From positions 24,774,769 to 24,838,768 of the forward strand of contig CM043971.1 of assembly GCA_014529385.2 (NCBI GenBank): a stretch of DNA of 64,000 bases, written 5' to 3'. Both the position numbers and the translations under genes were made by a program. Origin of the DNA: Adiantum capillus-veneris. Its lineage: Eukaryota > Streptophyta > Polypodiopsida > Polypodiales > Pteridaceae. Shown here piece after piece: positions 36,570 to 49,713 of this stretch; within the stretch, counting starts at the first letter, position 1, and every line of letters starts with the position of its first letter. The notes beneath the pieces were generated by a model. It had not been told where the DNA came from. It saw nothing but the letters and a program-made list of their open reading frames with translations, and ran no database searches.

Positions 36570-37085
36570 CCTTGAGATCCTTGTAAGGCCAAGCGAAGAT
36601 ATCTCGATATTCTTTTAGCAAAATTAGCAAAATCTCTTCTTCTTCCTCTGTTAAGTCGTTTGCAATGTAAGCAGGTCTAGGCTCTTCCCCTGGTTCAGCC
36701 AAGTCTATCTTCTTTGCGTTCTCGGGCCCTTCGTAGGACTCACCTTGTTTCCGTAATTCTCTAACAAGTTGTTCAACTATGATTTTTTGATCTTGGAGAG
36801 TATACTTTTTGTAGTGAGAGGGAACACTCTTTACATCTTTACTATCCTCCTCTGTGGTTTCCATTTCAGTCGTATATATCTCCTTTAGAGCTTTTTTCAA
36901 CTCTTGATATTTCTTTTTCCATTCAACTCATGTCATGATTGGCCCCTTATCCTGTTCATTTGTCTTTTCTTGAGTATCCTTCCTTGTTTTCCTCACTGTT
37001 TTCAACAATTCTGTATTCTCGTTTGAAAGATATCTGCCAGTGATTTTTTCCTTGACACAATCATGCACAATGCATCAAGAATTGT
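36523..37085 (-). pseudogene. Element A pol, pre-RT region
   Basis: The frame carries IVEQLVRELRKQGESYEGPE, LTEEEEEILLILLKEYRDIF and AWPYKDLKGVDPEICQH, the normal segment just before RT. Upstream it continues through one stop (near 36930) to about 37085 as KKYQELKKALKEIY. No gag or N-terminal protease is found beyond; the next sequence belongs to element C. Confidence 0.8.
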
Positions 37086-37229
37086 GTTCTACTGGAGATT
37101 GATGGCATAGGTCTATTTTTCAAGTTTCTGTTGTCTCTTTTGCGTCTATACCATTTTTGTTTTCTCACTTTTTGGTTAGGAAAGTCAAAAAACTTTTCCT
37201 CCCCTCCTTTCAAGAGTAGCTTGGTGGTA

Positions 37230-38353
37230 ACAAGGGTTTGTAAGCTTGATCATTAATACTCTCTGTGATTATAAAAGATTCATAATATCTGGCACTGAGC
37301 TTCTTACATTTACCCATTGATAAAGAACTAGGTTTGGGTTTTACTCTGAAAAATACCATATCGCCCTCTTCAAAAAATTTGACAGATCGTTTTGGGTCAG
37401 CATAACTCTTCTATTTATCTTGTTGTATAAGATCGTTTTGTAGTTGCATTTCATTCAACATTTCTTTGGATGCTTGAACTTATATGAGAGGGTCTATCTA
37501 TTTGAGTGGAGTAAGACACTCTTGTCCATACAATGCTTGAAAAGGAGACATCCCAATTGAGCGTTGAAATAAGGAATTGTACACAAATTCAACCAAATAA
37601 AAATATCTAGTTCATTTACTCTACTCATGCATACAATAATCTCTTAACATGCCTTCAATGATTTGATTGTTTCTTTCTGTGTGCCCATCAGTTTGAGGGT
37701 GATAAGTAGTACTAAAGGACAACTAGGTTCCTGTAGCAGAATAAGGCTTTCCAAAAATTAGAGGTAAACTTCGCATCACGATCAAAAATTATCCATCGAG
37801 GTAAACCATGATACATGAAGACACCTTTCATGAAAACTTGAGCTATATCCCTAGCCGTAAAAGTCGTCTTGACTGGAAATAAATGGGTCATATTTGTAAG
37901 CATATCAACAACCACAAAAATAGAGTCATATCTTAGAGATGTAGGAAGTCCTGTAATAAATTCCATGGATGTACATTCCCATTTCATTTGTGGTGCATCA
38001 ATAGGTTGAATCTTACTGGGATATCGAACTCGTTCAGCTTTAATACGTTGATGTGTTAAACATCTCGTAACATAGTTCAACATATCACGCCTTAGTCCTA
38101 GCCAAAATAAACTCTTCCTTATAGTAGTAGAGTAAGTCTTAATGTATCCTGGGTGTCCTGCTATAGGTATTTCATGAGCTTCTTGTAGTATCCAAAGTTT
38201 GATTCCACCTTGATTTGAAATACAAAGACGGTTACTAAAGTAAAGTTCATCTCCTTCAACATGGAAGTCTTTGATTTGTCTCTCTTGCTTCTCCATGCGA
38301 TTATCTAAGCTCATCGAGTAGTGGATTTTTATGTAATACGAGCCCTGAGACAT
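37230..38353 (-). pseudogene. Element C integrase
   Basis: Chromovirus-like integrase. The zinc-binding domain reads LQEAHEIPIAGHPGYIKT and TRCLTHQRIKAER, with H replacing the second zinc cysteine. Core: FVVVDMLTNMTHLFPVK, IIFDRDAKFTSNFWKALF, then after a frame change [18 protein letters not shown] (catalytic E) near 37710. A C-terminal domain with KSYADPKRSVKFFEEGD and FFRVKPKPSS follows at about 37410-37230. Stops and frameshifts make it defunct. Confidence 0.88.
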
Positions 38354-38596
38354 ACCTTCTTGAATAAGGTCAATTAAAGAGGTAGTAGAGGTTGTGGATA
38401 GTCGCTACAGTACTCTTCCTGCTTAAGGCATCGATGACAATATTTTCCTTCCCAGTTTTATATTCGATTCCAAAATCATATTTTCATAACAAGTCCATCC
38501 ATCTTTGTTTCCGCATATTAAGGTCAGGTTGGGTGTAGATCCACTTCAGGATTTCTGGTTAGCATGTAGTTCAAATCTCCTTCCAAGAAGATAATA

Positions 38597-38887
38597 TCAC
38601 CATACTTTAAGAGCATGCACAATGGCCAATAATTCCAAGTCATGTGTAGGATAATTTAACTCATGTATATGTAACTTACAAGATTCATAAGCTACTAGTT
38701 TTCCTTCTTGAGACAGAACGCCACCGATTGCTTGTCCACTTGCATCAGTGAGCATATTGAATGTCTTTGAGAAGTTTGAAAGTTGTAGTATTGGAGCATT
38801 CACCAAAGCTTCTTTGAGTTTCTCAAAACTAGCTTGAGCACGTTCATTCCAAGTAAACACTTTAGCATTCTTAAGTGTATTAGTCAA
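38597..38887 (-). pseudogene. Element C RNase H
   Basis: Seen: FTWNERAQASFEKLKEAL, then FNMLTDASGQAIGGVLSQ (first catalytic D), VAYESCKL and THDLELLAIVHALKVW (E). The rest is degraded toward 38400. Confidence 0.85.
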
Positions 38888-38983
38888 TGGAGATGCAATC
38901 TTAGCATAGCCTTGAATAAATGTACGATACCATCCTGTTAAACCAAGAAAGTCACGTACTTCTTGTACGGATTTTGGTGTAGG

Positions 38984-39923
38984 TCAAGAAATAACAGCTT
39001 TGATCTTACTTGGATCAATAGAAACACCATCCTTGGATACAATAAATCCCAAATATTTCACCTTGTTAGTGAAGAAGGTGCCTTTGCTACGTTTGGCATA
39101 AAGTTGATTTTGATCGGAGAAGTTTAGGTACTCGCCACACATGTTGTTCATGTTCTTCTCTATTTCTTGAGTAAATCTGGATATCATCAAAGAAGACAAG
39201 AGCAAAATCATCAAGATGCTCTCAAAACACATCAATCATGAGACGATTAAAATTTGCAAGAGCATTGGTAAGTCCAAAATGCATAAGTGTAAACTCATAA
39301 TGTCCAAAATGAGCATCTAATCTTGTCTTTGGTATGTCCTTTGCCTTGATTTGGATTTGGTAATACCCTTACTTAAGATCATTTTTTGTGAAGATAGAAG
39401 CTCCATGAAATCGGTCAAGCAGTTCATCAATCCTTGGTATTGCATACTTGTTCTTGATTGTTACCTGGTTCAATCCATGATAGTCAATACAAAGATGTAG
39501 AGTACCATCTTTCTTCTGATTAAAGAGAAGAGGAGTACTCCATGGAGAAACGCTGGGTTGAATGAAGCCTTGTTCAAGAAGTTGAGTTAGTTGCTCCTTG
39601 AGTTCCACAAATTTAGGTATCAACATTTTGTATGGTCTATGGACAAGTGGTTGAGCTCCTCGAGTAAGTTCTATTGCATGATCAACATCATTCTTAGGCA
39701 ATAACTGTGAAAGTTCTTTGTGAAATACATCATAAAATTCTATTATCCATTTGGGTTCAGGTGAATCTATCTTCTTGTCCTTAGGGTTAAGCTTTACCGC
39801 ATAGATTCTTTCATTTTTCCTATGACTCTTCATAAGTTTGGTAAAGTTCACTAGTCTAAGTTTAGGCTTTTCCCGTTTCCTTGTAACTGTAACCCTAGAG
39901 TTTTGGTCATTTTTTAAATTCAA
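38984..39923 (-). pseudogene. Element C reverse transcriptase
   Basis: Seen in pieces: [64 protein letters not shown]-type sequence, and in another frame FALVFFDDIQIYSRN near 39190 (catalytic FFDD). It ends YLGFIVSKDGVSIDPSKI. The spelling is that of the chromovirus branch of Ty3/gypsy. At least two frameshifts. Confidence 0.88.
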
Positions 39924-39933
39924 TGAAGCGTCT

Positions 39934-40293
39934 TTACAATGTTATGTGAGCATCATTGGCCCTAAGACAATCCATTCCTAGGATTCCATTGTAGATTCCT
40001 ATGGGTAAGACTTTGAAGTTTGAAAAATTATTGTGACCGTCCAAAACAAAATTCAAGTTACCCATTGAAGTAAAATATGTAACTTTCCTACCCGTAGCTA
40101 ATTCCATTGTAAGGTCTGTATCAAGGTGTTCAGGCAAAATGAGATTTCTGATGCTCTTAGGAGATATGAAAGAATGTGTACTCTCTGAATCAATCAATAA
40201 GGTAAAATGGTTACCTTGATACTCCGTTGGGATTTGAATTACTGAAAATTGTTCATTCATTCCTTGATGTTCAATTGCAACATGAACATACAC
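39934..40293 (-). pseudogene. Element C aspartic protease
   Basis: Retropepsin with LLIDSESTHSFISPKSI and NGILGMDCLRAN. The active site is DSE where DSG is required, so the catalytic triad is broken. It sits in the normal place, between the zinc knuckle and RT. Confidence 0.82.
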
Positions 40294-40334
40294 GTTTGCC
40301 TGATTTCCTTCACCTCTAGCCCCCTGAGCTCTGT

Positions 40335-41084
40335 TTACTTGAGGTAGTTCTTGAGGTCTTTGATTTCCTCCTCCTCCTGGGGACGAGGTTGACGATTAAC
40401 ATTTCCATTGTTGTTTATTGTTGGCAGGCGGTCCATTCTGGGAAAAGGTGGATTACCTGTTGGTCTAAAGTTCCCTTGGTTTTGAGGTTGTCTCTGACTT
40501 TGGTAAAAGTTTTGTTGATAGAAGTTCCTCTGAATTGTCAAATTGTTATATGGAAAATCCATGGACTGATGACCAGGATCAAGACAAGTGGAGCACAAAT
40601 GATCGTGTTTGGCCTTCATACGTAATAAGTTCTCTCTTCTTTGCAGTGGATTTCCAAACCTTTGTTCCTCCTTGGGACGAGGCCTTTTAATTTCACGAAC
40701 AGGAGCAGGTTCTGGTTTCCTCTTTTCGGTAGTGAATAACTCTATTTCAATGGTTCTGAATGATAGACTTTGTTCTTATAGTTCTTCTTGAGCTAGGTTT
40801 TAAGGTAATCCCAAGTTGCATTTGCATCATTGATTTGGCTATTTTCTCTAGTTTGAACTTAGCGATGATAGCTTTGTTTACTGTAGACGAATGAGCCAAA
40901 TCAAAGTAGTCATCCATGTGCTCAATCCAATCTTCAAGCACCTTGCCTGGATATTTTCCTTCCCCTCTAAAATTTCCATGTTGAGACTTGTGAAGCATAG
41001 CTTGATGTCTCTATCAATGATGGTGTGTTGAGGAACAATAGGTGCATTTGTGTTAGCAACAGCCACATTTCCTCTAGGAGGCAT
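40335..41084 (-). pseudogene. Element C gag (shortened)
   Basis: Gag remnants: MPPRGNVAVA at 41084, then in another frame GEGKYPGKVLEDWIEHMDDY and AIIAKFKLEKIAKSMMQM. A zinc knuckle, CSTCLDPGHQSMDF, lies near 40600, with F replacing the last cysteine. The capsid region is much shorter than usual, so an internal deletion is likely. No clear LTR or primer site was found to the right. Confidence 0.75.
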
Positions 41085-41399
41085 GGTAACTTACCGCACC
41101 ATATCAACCAAGGTCACACTTAGTACAATATTCTAATCCGCTTCAAAGTCCTTTAAGCCAAATAGAATAGACTATTGAGAATAAAATGAGAAAGAGAATA
41201 GGAGAAAGAATAACGAATAAATCAATCCAATTTCTATATCACAAAAATTTGGGGTTCCAAAAAGGTCTACAAAGTGTCTTGAAAGTTTATAATAAATTCT
41301 AATGGCTCTAACATAATGCACCTGGTAATAGCCATTGTGACATCCTTCCACCAATGGAGCATAGCTATCCCATTCCTTGAGTATATTGGACAGGTGATC

Positions 41400-42151
41400 C
41401 TAGTAATTCTTTCTTCTCTTTGGCTGAAACATCTCCTAATTGTCATGTGAGTCATACCATTGTTGAGTAAGGGATCGGTTAGTTACAGGTACTCCTATTT
41501 CGTTGTGAACTATTGCCTTCTTTTACCCGAAGTAGTCATTGAAGCAAGCAGATTCTTTTGGAAACACATCCAGTGTGTCCCACCCATCTAAGTTGTGTAT
41601 ATTTTCACAATATGCAAGGCAGTGGGGTCTGTTATGGGCATTGTATAAAACTTTTACATGGCAAGGATTGTGGATTAGTGACTTTCCAAATAATTCAAAG
41701 AACAACTTTCAAGGTACTAGGCTAAAGGAATGTTGGTTGTTGGTTTGGCATTGACGGCCCCATACATCTCGTAGCCATTACTAAGGGAAGTATGTTTCTA
41801 TCTATCCATGTTTCCTTTGTCGTTCTTAAGGTAAGTTCATAAGCATTTATGTACAATTCTTGGTTAGTGACAATAATCTCTTTTTCCAACTTAAATTGTA
41901 TCCACTCGATACTCCCAACGGGTGAGGGTTTACGTTCAAGTGGTCTAAACTTGGGGTTTCCTGTAGCGTAATGGTACCAAGCTTGGAATGTATTAGGTAC
42001 AATACAATCCATGGACATTAACCTTTTCTTCTCTTTCCCATTATAAGTGGTAGTTAAAAGCCTTTGCACTTCCACCTATTTGAAGATGCTCCTCCACCAT
42101 AAGACAAGAAAGTATATCCACCCATATCTCTCGAGGTAAGATGTCATTCAT
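41400..42151 (-). pseudogene. Unidentified decayed gene, copy 2 (F-box-like start)
   Basis: The minus strand starts MNDILPREIWVDILSCLMVE at 42151, which resembles an F-box helix. After a frame change comes CIVPNTFQAWYHYATGNP, then IEWIQFKLEKE, YINAYELT and, in another frame, LFGKSLIHNPCHVKVLYNA. The same order of motifs occurs at 43057-42200, so this is the second of two tandem copies. I do not recognise the downstream domain. At least three frameshifts. Confidence 0.45.
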
Positions 42152-42199
42152 CTACATACACACCCCATTGCTCAAGTTAGTTAGAGTGATAAAACCAAG

Positions 42200-43057
42200 A
42201 TTCAAACTGAAATATTATATCCTCAAAATATGAACCAATTCTTGGTTCCTACAACCAAGGTTCTACCCCTATATTTGCTCACATCTCGAGCTTCAAAGTT
42301 TAGAACTTCAACTTGTGCGCTAAAATTCACGTCTTCCTTTTTGTACCATTCCCCTCCTCGTTATACATCCGTGGGTGGTAATCCATTAAATAAATTTACA
42401 TGAGCATGCCGTTCATTTACATCATCTCTGTAGAAATATCTACTCGAGTTCACTGCCATTGGTTGTGCTTGGGCAAAGTCACTAATGCACCTGGGCTTCT
42501 CGTAGTCATCAAAGGTAATAGGACATCGTGAGGATTGTTTTTGAGAATAGGCCCATAGACTCTATTGAACCAATCCTGGGGCACATAATAGAATCAGTTG
42601 CAAAATCCATTCTTAAGGGATATTTCACTGTTGCCGCCATTTGACTTCTTTTATACTCTGACTATGACCTTTTCACAAAAGCCATATCTTTGGTTGAGCA
42701 TGAGGGCCTTCTTACTAAGTATGAGCTCTCGACTCGATATGTCCAAAAGAAAGCACACAGGTTAATGTAAAGAACATATCCTTGTACTTTGATGTCACTT
42801 TCTTGGATCTTTTCCTTGACCCAAAGTTGTAGATTGGTCATAAACCTATCATGCATTTGTGTTTGGTGTTCAGGTTGGGCTTCAATATATAACTCCCATG
42901 CTACGTAAGTGTTCGGAACAAGGTAGTCTCTAGTCCCCTTTGAAGCTCAAACCACTTCAATTCCCCAATGGATATTGAATCCAGTCACATAATTGAAAAA
43001 GACCCTTTGCGTAAAATCACTTGGGAGTTCATCTAGACAATTAAGAAGATCCATCTA
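42200..43057 (-). pseudogene. Unidentified decayed gene, copy 1 (F-box-like start)
   Basis: The minus strand starts MDLLNCLDELPSDFTQRVFF at 43057. After one stop it continues DYLVPNTYVAWELYIEAQPE, LQLWVKEKIQES and YVLYINLCAFFWTYRVESS. Later, in other frames, come VYGPILKNNPHDV and a long open piece with ITFDDYEKPRCISDFAQAQP and YFYRDDVNERHAHVNL. VPNT..AW..Y, YIN and G..I..NP..V recur in copy 2. The F-box idea rests only on the N-terminal LP....R.F pattern. It could instead be part of the X element interior. Confidence 0.45.
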
Positions 43058-44722
<1,665 letters not shown>

Positions 44723-44854
44723 AAAACCTTCCAAGGTGAAGTCAAAGCAGACAAAGAGGTGGGCTCCAAGATGGCAAGGCAAGCCTAGTCAAAGGTAGCA
44801 AGCAAAGAGGTAGTCTGAGATGGATAAGGAGGACAATTCAAAGCCCAAAGCAGA

Positions 44855-44876
44855 GGGGGGGGGGGGGGGGGGGGGG
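44855..44876. repeat. Poly-G tract (22)
   Basis: Second G homopolymer, 133 bp after the first. Confidence 0.9.
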
Positions 44877-45489
44877 TAAATAGAAAGGGAGAGAAGAGAT
44901 GAATCCAAAAAGTAAAGGTGAAAATAATAAAAGTGCCAAGGGGCACTAGCAATGTTGCTAGTGCACCCCTCTCAAGCACAAGCCAAAGAGGCCAGTTAGA
45001 GAGAAGATGAAAGTGAGGCAGCTCTCCCCTTCCAAAAATTCCAAATTAAGGTGCCAGATGGACCAATTAAAGAGCAATTTCCAAAGTTGAAGACCCCTCA
45101 CTATAAAATGTCTTTTTTTAATCAAAGGAGGGGGTTTGTTATGCCGTTTGAAGCCTGCAAAGTGGAGTTTCTTGGCAGAGGAGTGTGTCTGTCAAGTGAT
45201 GGCATTGCAAGCTTTGTACATGCCTCTTGAAGTGTAATCAAGCCACTATTGCCCAGCTGTATTGTATTTCTCCTTCCCCCCTTATCTTTCTCTTGCTCTT
45301 GTGTTCTCTCGCGATGCCAGCAGTGTGGATGTGTGTGCCCCACCGGATTGACAATGTTTTGTGTGTGTGAGTGAGATTGAGCGGTTGTGTGCATGTGTAA
45401 GGGTGGAGACAGACCATGGAAGTAGGTGTGCATTGTGTGGTGGTCTTATGGAGTGTGTAAGCATTGGAAAATGAGCAAGTGGTGGTCTG

Positions 45490-46026
45490 CTAGTGTAAGG
45501 TGTGTTTTGAAGGTGTTTTCTTAGAGGATAGGGTGTTGTGGGTATCCTGAGCTATAGAGAGGCCTCTATTGTTGTGCCGGGTGTGTTCCTCCATTCCCCC
45601 TCTCCAACGTGGTCTGTAGTTATCTTCTAGTTTTTCTTTCCCTGTGACAGCTACAAGAGCTTCAAAATTCTTAGCAACTTTGGCAGTCCTTAACATTTGG
45701 GAGCACATCGCCGAGTAGTAGAACATGTCTTCTAGGGCTAACCATATTCTGAGTTGAAGTAGCCTGAGGTTGGCAAACCAATCTCTTGGAGTATCTTCAA
45801 TGTAGATAAAGAATTGAAAAAAAGGTTCTTGGTCACAGGCAAGGTAACTACGATCAACACTCTTTTAACAAGTTGTGCTTTCCGGCATGCCAAAGACTTT
45901 GGTCCAGATTTCTAAGTAAAAGAGTTCCCTTTCATCCCTTGACAACCGAGTCTCCATATTGTTGAACACTAAGGCCAAAACCTCATTCCCATGGCCAAAG
46001 TATTCAGACGTCACTCTTGGAGCCAT
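45490..46026 (-). pseudogene. Unidentified ORF just downstream of an LTR primer site
   Basis: About 178 codons with one internal TAA: MAPRVTSEYFGHGNEVLALV, then METRLSRDERELFYLEIWTK, FFIYIEDTPRDWFANLRL and MFYYSAMCSQMLRTAKVAKN. It begins 253 bases after the primer site of X copy 2, on the same strand, which is where gag should be. The sequence matches no gag family I recognise, so gag is an inference from position. Confidence 0.45.
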
Positions 46027-46278
46027 TTGTTACTACAAAACAAACATTCAAAGAAATTACAAAGTTTTTGTTGAACACTTCAACCACTTTACCATAACTC
46101 AAACCAAATACTTCCATTCAAGAAGACAAGTCAAGCAAGTACCACCAACCAATGTCACTTATAGATGCATCATGAATACAATATTCTTTCCCAAAAAAGC
46201 ATGCATGAATGTGTGCACTATGCATAACTAACCCAACTAGTATCAGGCTTTAGGCTATCCCCATAACCTTAAGCATAT

Positions 46279-46290
46279 GCTCTCATACCA
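46279..46290 (-). other. Primer-site-like sequence beside X copy 2
   Basis: The minus strand reads TGGTATGAGAGC, one mismatch from the tRNA-iMet primer site TGGTATCAGAGC, two bases after the proposed LTR end. Confidence 0.7.
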
Positions 46291-46292
46291 GA

Positions 46293-48241
46293 TGAGAGAT
46301 ACCCCTCCCCGAGGGTCAATGCACAAAATATACAATTTACACCTTTATACAATTTTCAATATACATTAGAGTTGTGGAAGCATTTACATAGGGGAGGAGC
46401 TCTCAGCGCCCGACCAAGCATGGAGATTAGGCCATGTTCCAAACTGCATCTAGTGGTACCTAACAACTAGTGCTACCCCTGAATGGGTGTTATAAATGAA
46501 ATAGTACTCAAGAAAAATATGAAATTGTGAAGGGTGAATATATGTGTACACAGCATTGCGGGGAGAGAGAGAGAGAGAGAGAGAGAGAGTATAGTGGAGG
46601 ATGAAATAGAGTGCACAGAGACGTGAGAGAATGACAATGGAGAATCCTTAAATTCCCCATCTAAATGAAACACGCAACCATGTATTAATGCAATGACAAA
46701 ATCTGGGTATACCATAACATCAAAAAAATGACAAAATAACTAGCAGAGCACTAGACCCTGTGTAGGGATCGACCGGTCCACCCATCAACTTTTGCTCTAC
46801 TATGGGTAGAGAGAATCTCACCTTGTCGTGAGCGAGCCATAAAACCTTCAACCTAACTGAGCCAGACACAAGCTGAGGCCGCTTCACCTCCCTCCATGAA
46901 CTTAAGCTCTGAAAGGATCCCAAGTACCAGTAAGTGGTAGGATATCAGCACCAACCATACCAGTTTAGGCTCCACGCCTCTTTGATGCCTAGCGCCAAGT
47001 GTTTAGGAAAAGCCAAGGTAAAATCCCCGATGCATTAGTCGTGTAGGTCATTCAACCCTTGATGCACTAACCGTGTAGATAAGCCTAACAAAAAGAAGAA
47101 GACATAGGCAACACCCTCGATCCAACAAAGCACCAGGTCAACGGTCCTTTTTTCTAAGGCTAAGTGATGTAGGTGATCCAAGTCTTGTAGCGATGCTACC
47201 ATGAGAAACATAACACATGAGTCCAATCACAATAGCACTTTCCATATGCACAAACAGTCTTTTCCAAGCAATTTAGATTGTACAGGATCTCTACCCTTAC
47301 ATATCAACCATAAACCATCCATATCACTTCATGATATAATCCCAAAATCATAAGCCATAATCCGATCAGAGAGTCACATGAGTGAGCACTCCACCCAACT
47401 CGGGTGAGGCATAACCACATTAGATCATAACATGGCTGCAAAAATTTTGGATGCATAACCATATCCAGAAAAAAAACTAAGATCCATACCGGTTTTCACC
47501 ATAAAATCACAACCATAATCCATGAGGGAATCTTAGCTTTTAACCACAAATCATATTCACAATGAACCAACTCCCACACTTGGAGTTTGACATATCCCTT
47601 GCAGTCAATCAGAGTCCCCACACATGACTCTTAAGACATGAGATTTTTCATGCATAAAAGAAGTCCAACCAGCAACTAAAATGATATAAAAATCCAATTT
47701 TGACAACATCCAACCATGGAAGTTGATGCATCACATATGCACTTCACCTCTCTAGCACATAGAGTTAGTTTTGACCTAGAAAGGTGGAAAGCATTCATAA
47801 CCGTGCACATGAGGTATCCACATCAACCCATAAGGTTCCATACATCATATGATAACAATCCATTACCATAAACATGATGCAAAATAGCTCTAACCTTTAG
47901 GTCAACCATAGACCATAACATCACACATATGCAAAAAACAACTTTTTGATATTTTTGGGAGCATTCATAACATGAAAATGAAAGTATTTGACCTCAAACC
48001 AATGCATCAAGTTCAGCTCCATAATATAGACTAGCACTCTATCACATCCCTTTACCCATATGATCTTCACACAACATATGGTAACCCAAAAAGAAAGCCA
48101 CGTTAATCACATCTGCCTATGCGGTTCAGGTTGTCTAACCATATACCCTCACATAAGTTTATGGGCATCTAATAACTAAAATCAACTCACCAAAACAAAC
48201 CATAAATCATACATAAGCGGCTCGCTTAACTCACGAGTTCA
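46293..48241 (-). mobile_element. LTR-like repeat X copy 2 (uninterrupted, 1.95 kb)
   Basis: On the minus strand it runs from TGAACTCGTGAG (48241) to TATCTCTCA (46293), with a primer-like site after it and a polypurine tract before it. It aligns through its whole length with three separated segments of copy 1 (11880-12753, 18087-18270, 25136-26065). It contains a GA run at 46563-46589. No coding capacity was seen. Together these features fit an LTR better than a DNA transposon. Confidence 0.75.
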
Positions 48242-48246
48242 TAAGG

Positions 48247-48259
48247 TACTCCCCCTTGG
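48247..48259 (-). other. Polypurine tract beside X copy 2
   Basis: The minus strand reads CCAAGGGGGAGTA, six bases before the LTR start at 48241. The element that used it lies to the right, while the primer site lies to the left. Confidence 0.55.
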
Positions 48260-48272
48260 TAGCACCCCTACA

Positions 48273-48336
48273 TGCGTAGGTAAACCGGTTATGGAATGAT
48301 TAATAACTCGCATACCCAAGGTGATAACGGAGACCT
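48273..48336. repeat. 64-bp repeat, copy at X edge
   Basis: Shared with 61058-61121 (GTTATGGAATGATTAATAAC and CCCAAGGTGATAACGGAGAC inside it), same orientation. The first part also matches 26099-26151. It is the internal sequence just before the X polypurine tract. Confidence 0.85.
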
Positions 48337-48619
48337 CCAGAATCGATTGGGAAAGCATCCGGCTTCTGGTTGTAGATGGAGAAGCAGATGAGGTGTGAAC
48401 CGATGGAAACCGGTTCGGTTTGGGCCGATTCAAATTAAATTAAGAGAATTTAGTGATGCTTAGAGAGATTTGTAAGAGAATATCACGGTTCAAAACAAAG
48501 TTAAAGGCTTAAATCCAACTTAGAATAGATATAAACACTTGATCGATGCTGGAAAACAGAAGATGCTTCCATTAATCGAATATCTGGAACCTTTGATACA
48601 AAATGGTTGCATACTCCAA

Positions 48620-49130
48620 CATTTATGCCTGTCAAATTGAAATCCCTCATCCGAATAACCCAAAACCCGATGGAAACAGTACACAATCTGTCACCCTGCT
48701 TATCCCTGCTCGTACCCTTCTTCTTCTTCTTTGACTCCTTCTGTCTCCTTAGGAAAAAAATCTCCCGTTTTCTCTCTCTGCCGAAAAAAACTCTATCCTC
48801 CACTATCGGCTAAAAACCTGTTCTTTAAGACGCATCCCCTCTCCTATTTTTCGCCTCCCTTCCTTATTTAGCTTTTGTTATAGCGTGTGTAATTCTCGCT
48901 TTTCCCTATTTTTTGGACCCTAGATGCTATTATTAGCTTTCCTTAAGCTCCACGGCTCAACACTTAAGAGTGAGTACTCATTTCAGATTTTGAGTGTTGT
49001 ACTAGCACTAGTACAACTGGTAATACTAGCTCTCAAGACTCTGATGCTTGAGACACTCTGGCACTTGCGCTAGACACTAGAACTGGTAATACTAGCTCTC
49101 AAGACTCTGACGCTTGAGACATTCTGATCA
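48620..49130 (+). repeat. Repeat Y, copy 1 (short array)
   Basis: About 380 bp of shared leader (for example CACCCTGCTTATCCCTGCTC), followed by two units of the 66-bp array sequence. It is the direct-repeat partner of 58512-60985. Confidence 0.85.
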
Positions 49131-49139
49131 TTAGGAAGT

Positions 49140-49653
49140 GAATGGGGTATAGGAGGTCCTCTTTATTTGGCAGTTTAAGGGAATGCTTAAAGCTTAAGCT
49201 AAGTTTGACCAAGCCTAAAAGAGAGGACAAAAAGGCCTATGCTGAGATTTTAAAAAAAAAACCATTTTCATATTTTGAATTTGAAACCAGTTTATTTAGT
49301 AACCCAAAAGAGAGGGGGATAAATGAATTTTCAAATGTCCTCTTCCCACCCCTCTTCTCTCTCTAACATATAAAACACTCTCTCTCACTTAGAACTCATT
49401 AAAGGAGGCACTTTTTAGCCCCTTCCTGCCAGAAAAGCATATTTTTCACATTCCCTCATTGCATTCTCTCTCTAAAACGTGAACCAACTCTCTCTCTTTC
49501 TTTCCCCCCTTTTCTCTCATGTAACTTTCTCTTCCAATCATTAAGGAACATTCTTGATTGCCTCTTTCTGAAAAAGTGCAGATCCTTCAAGGTTGCAGAT
49601 CTGTCCTCTCTCCCACTCTCTCTTCCTTTATTGTCTTTCTATCCCCCACTTCC

Positions 49654-49713
<60 letters not shown>

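Noticed and set aside
26948-37085. Treating A and B as a single proven element
   Set aside because: The plus copy of B has no pol upstream, and no LTR pair enclosing both was found; kept only as a hypothesis.
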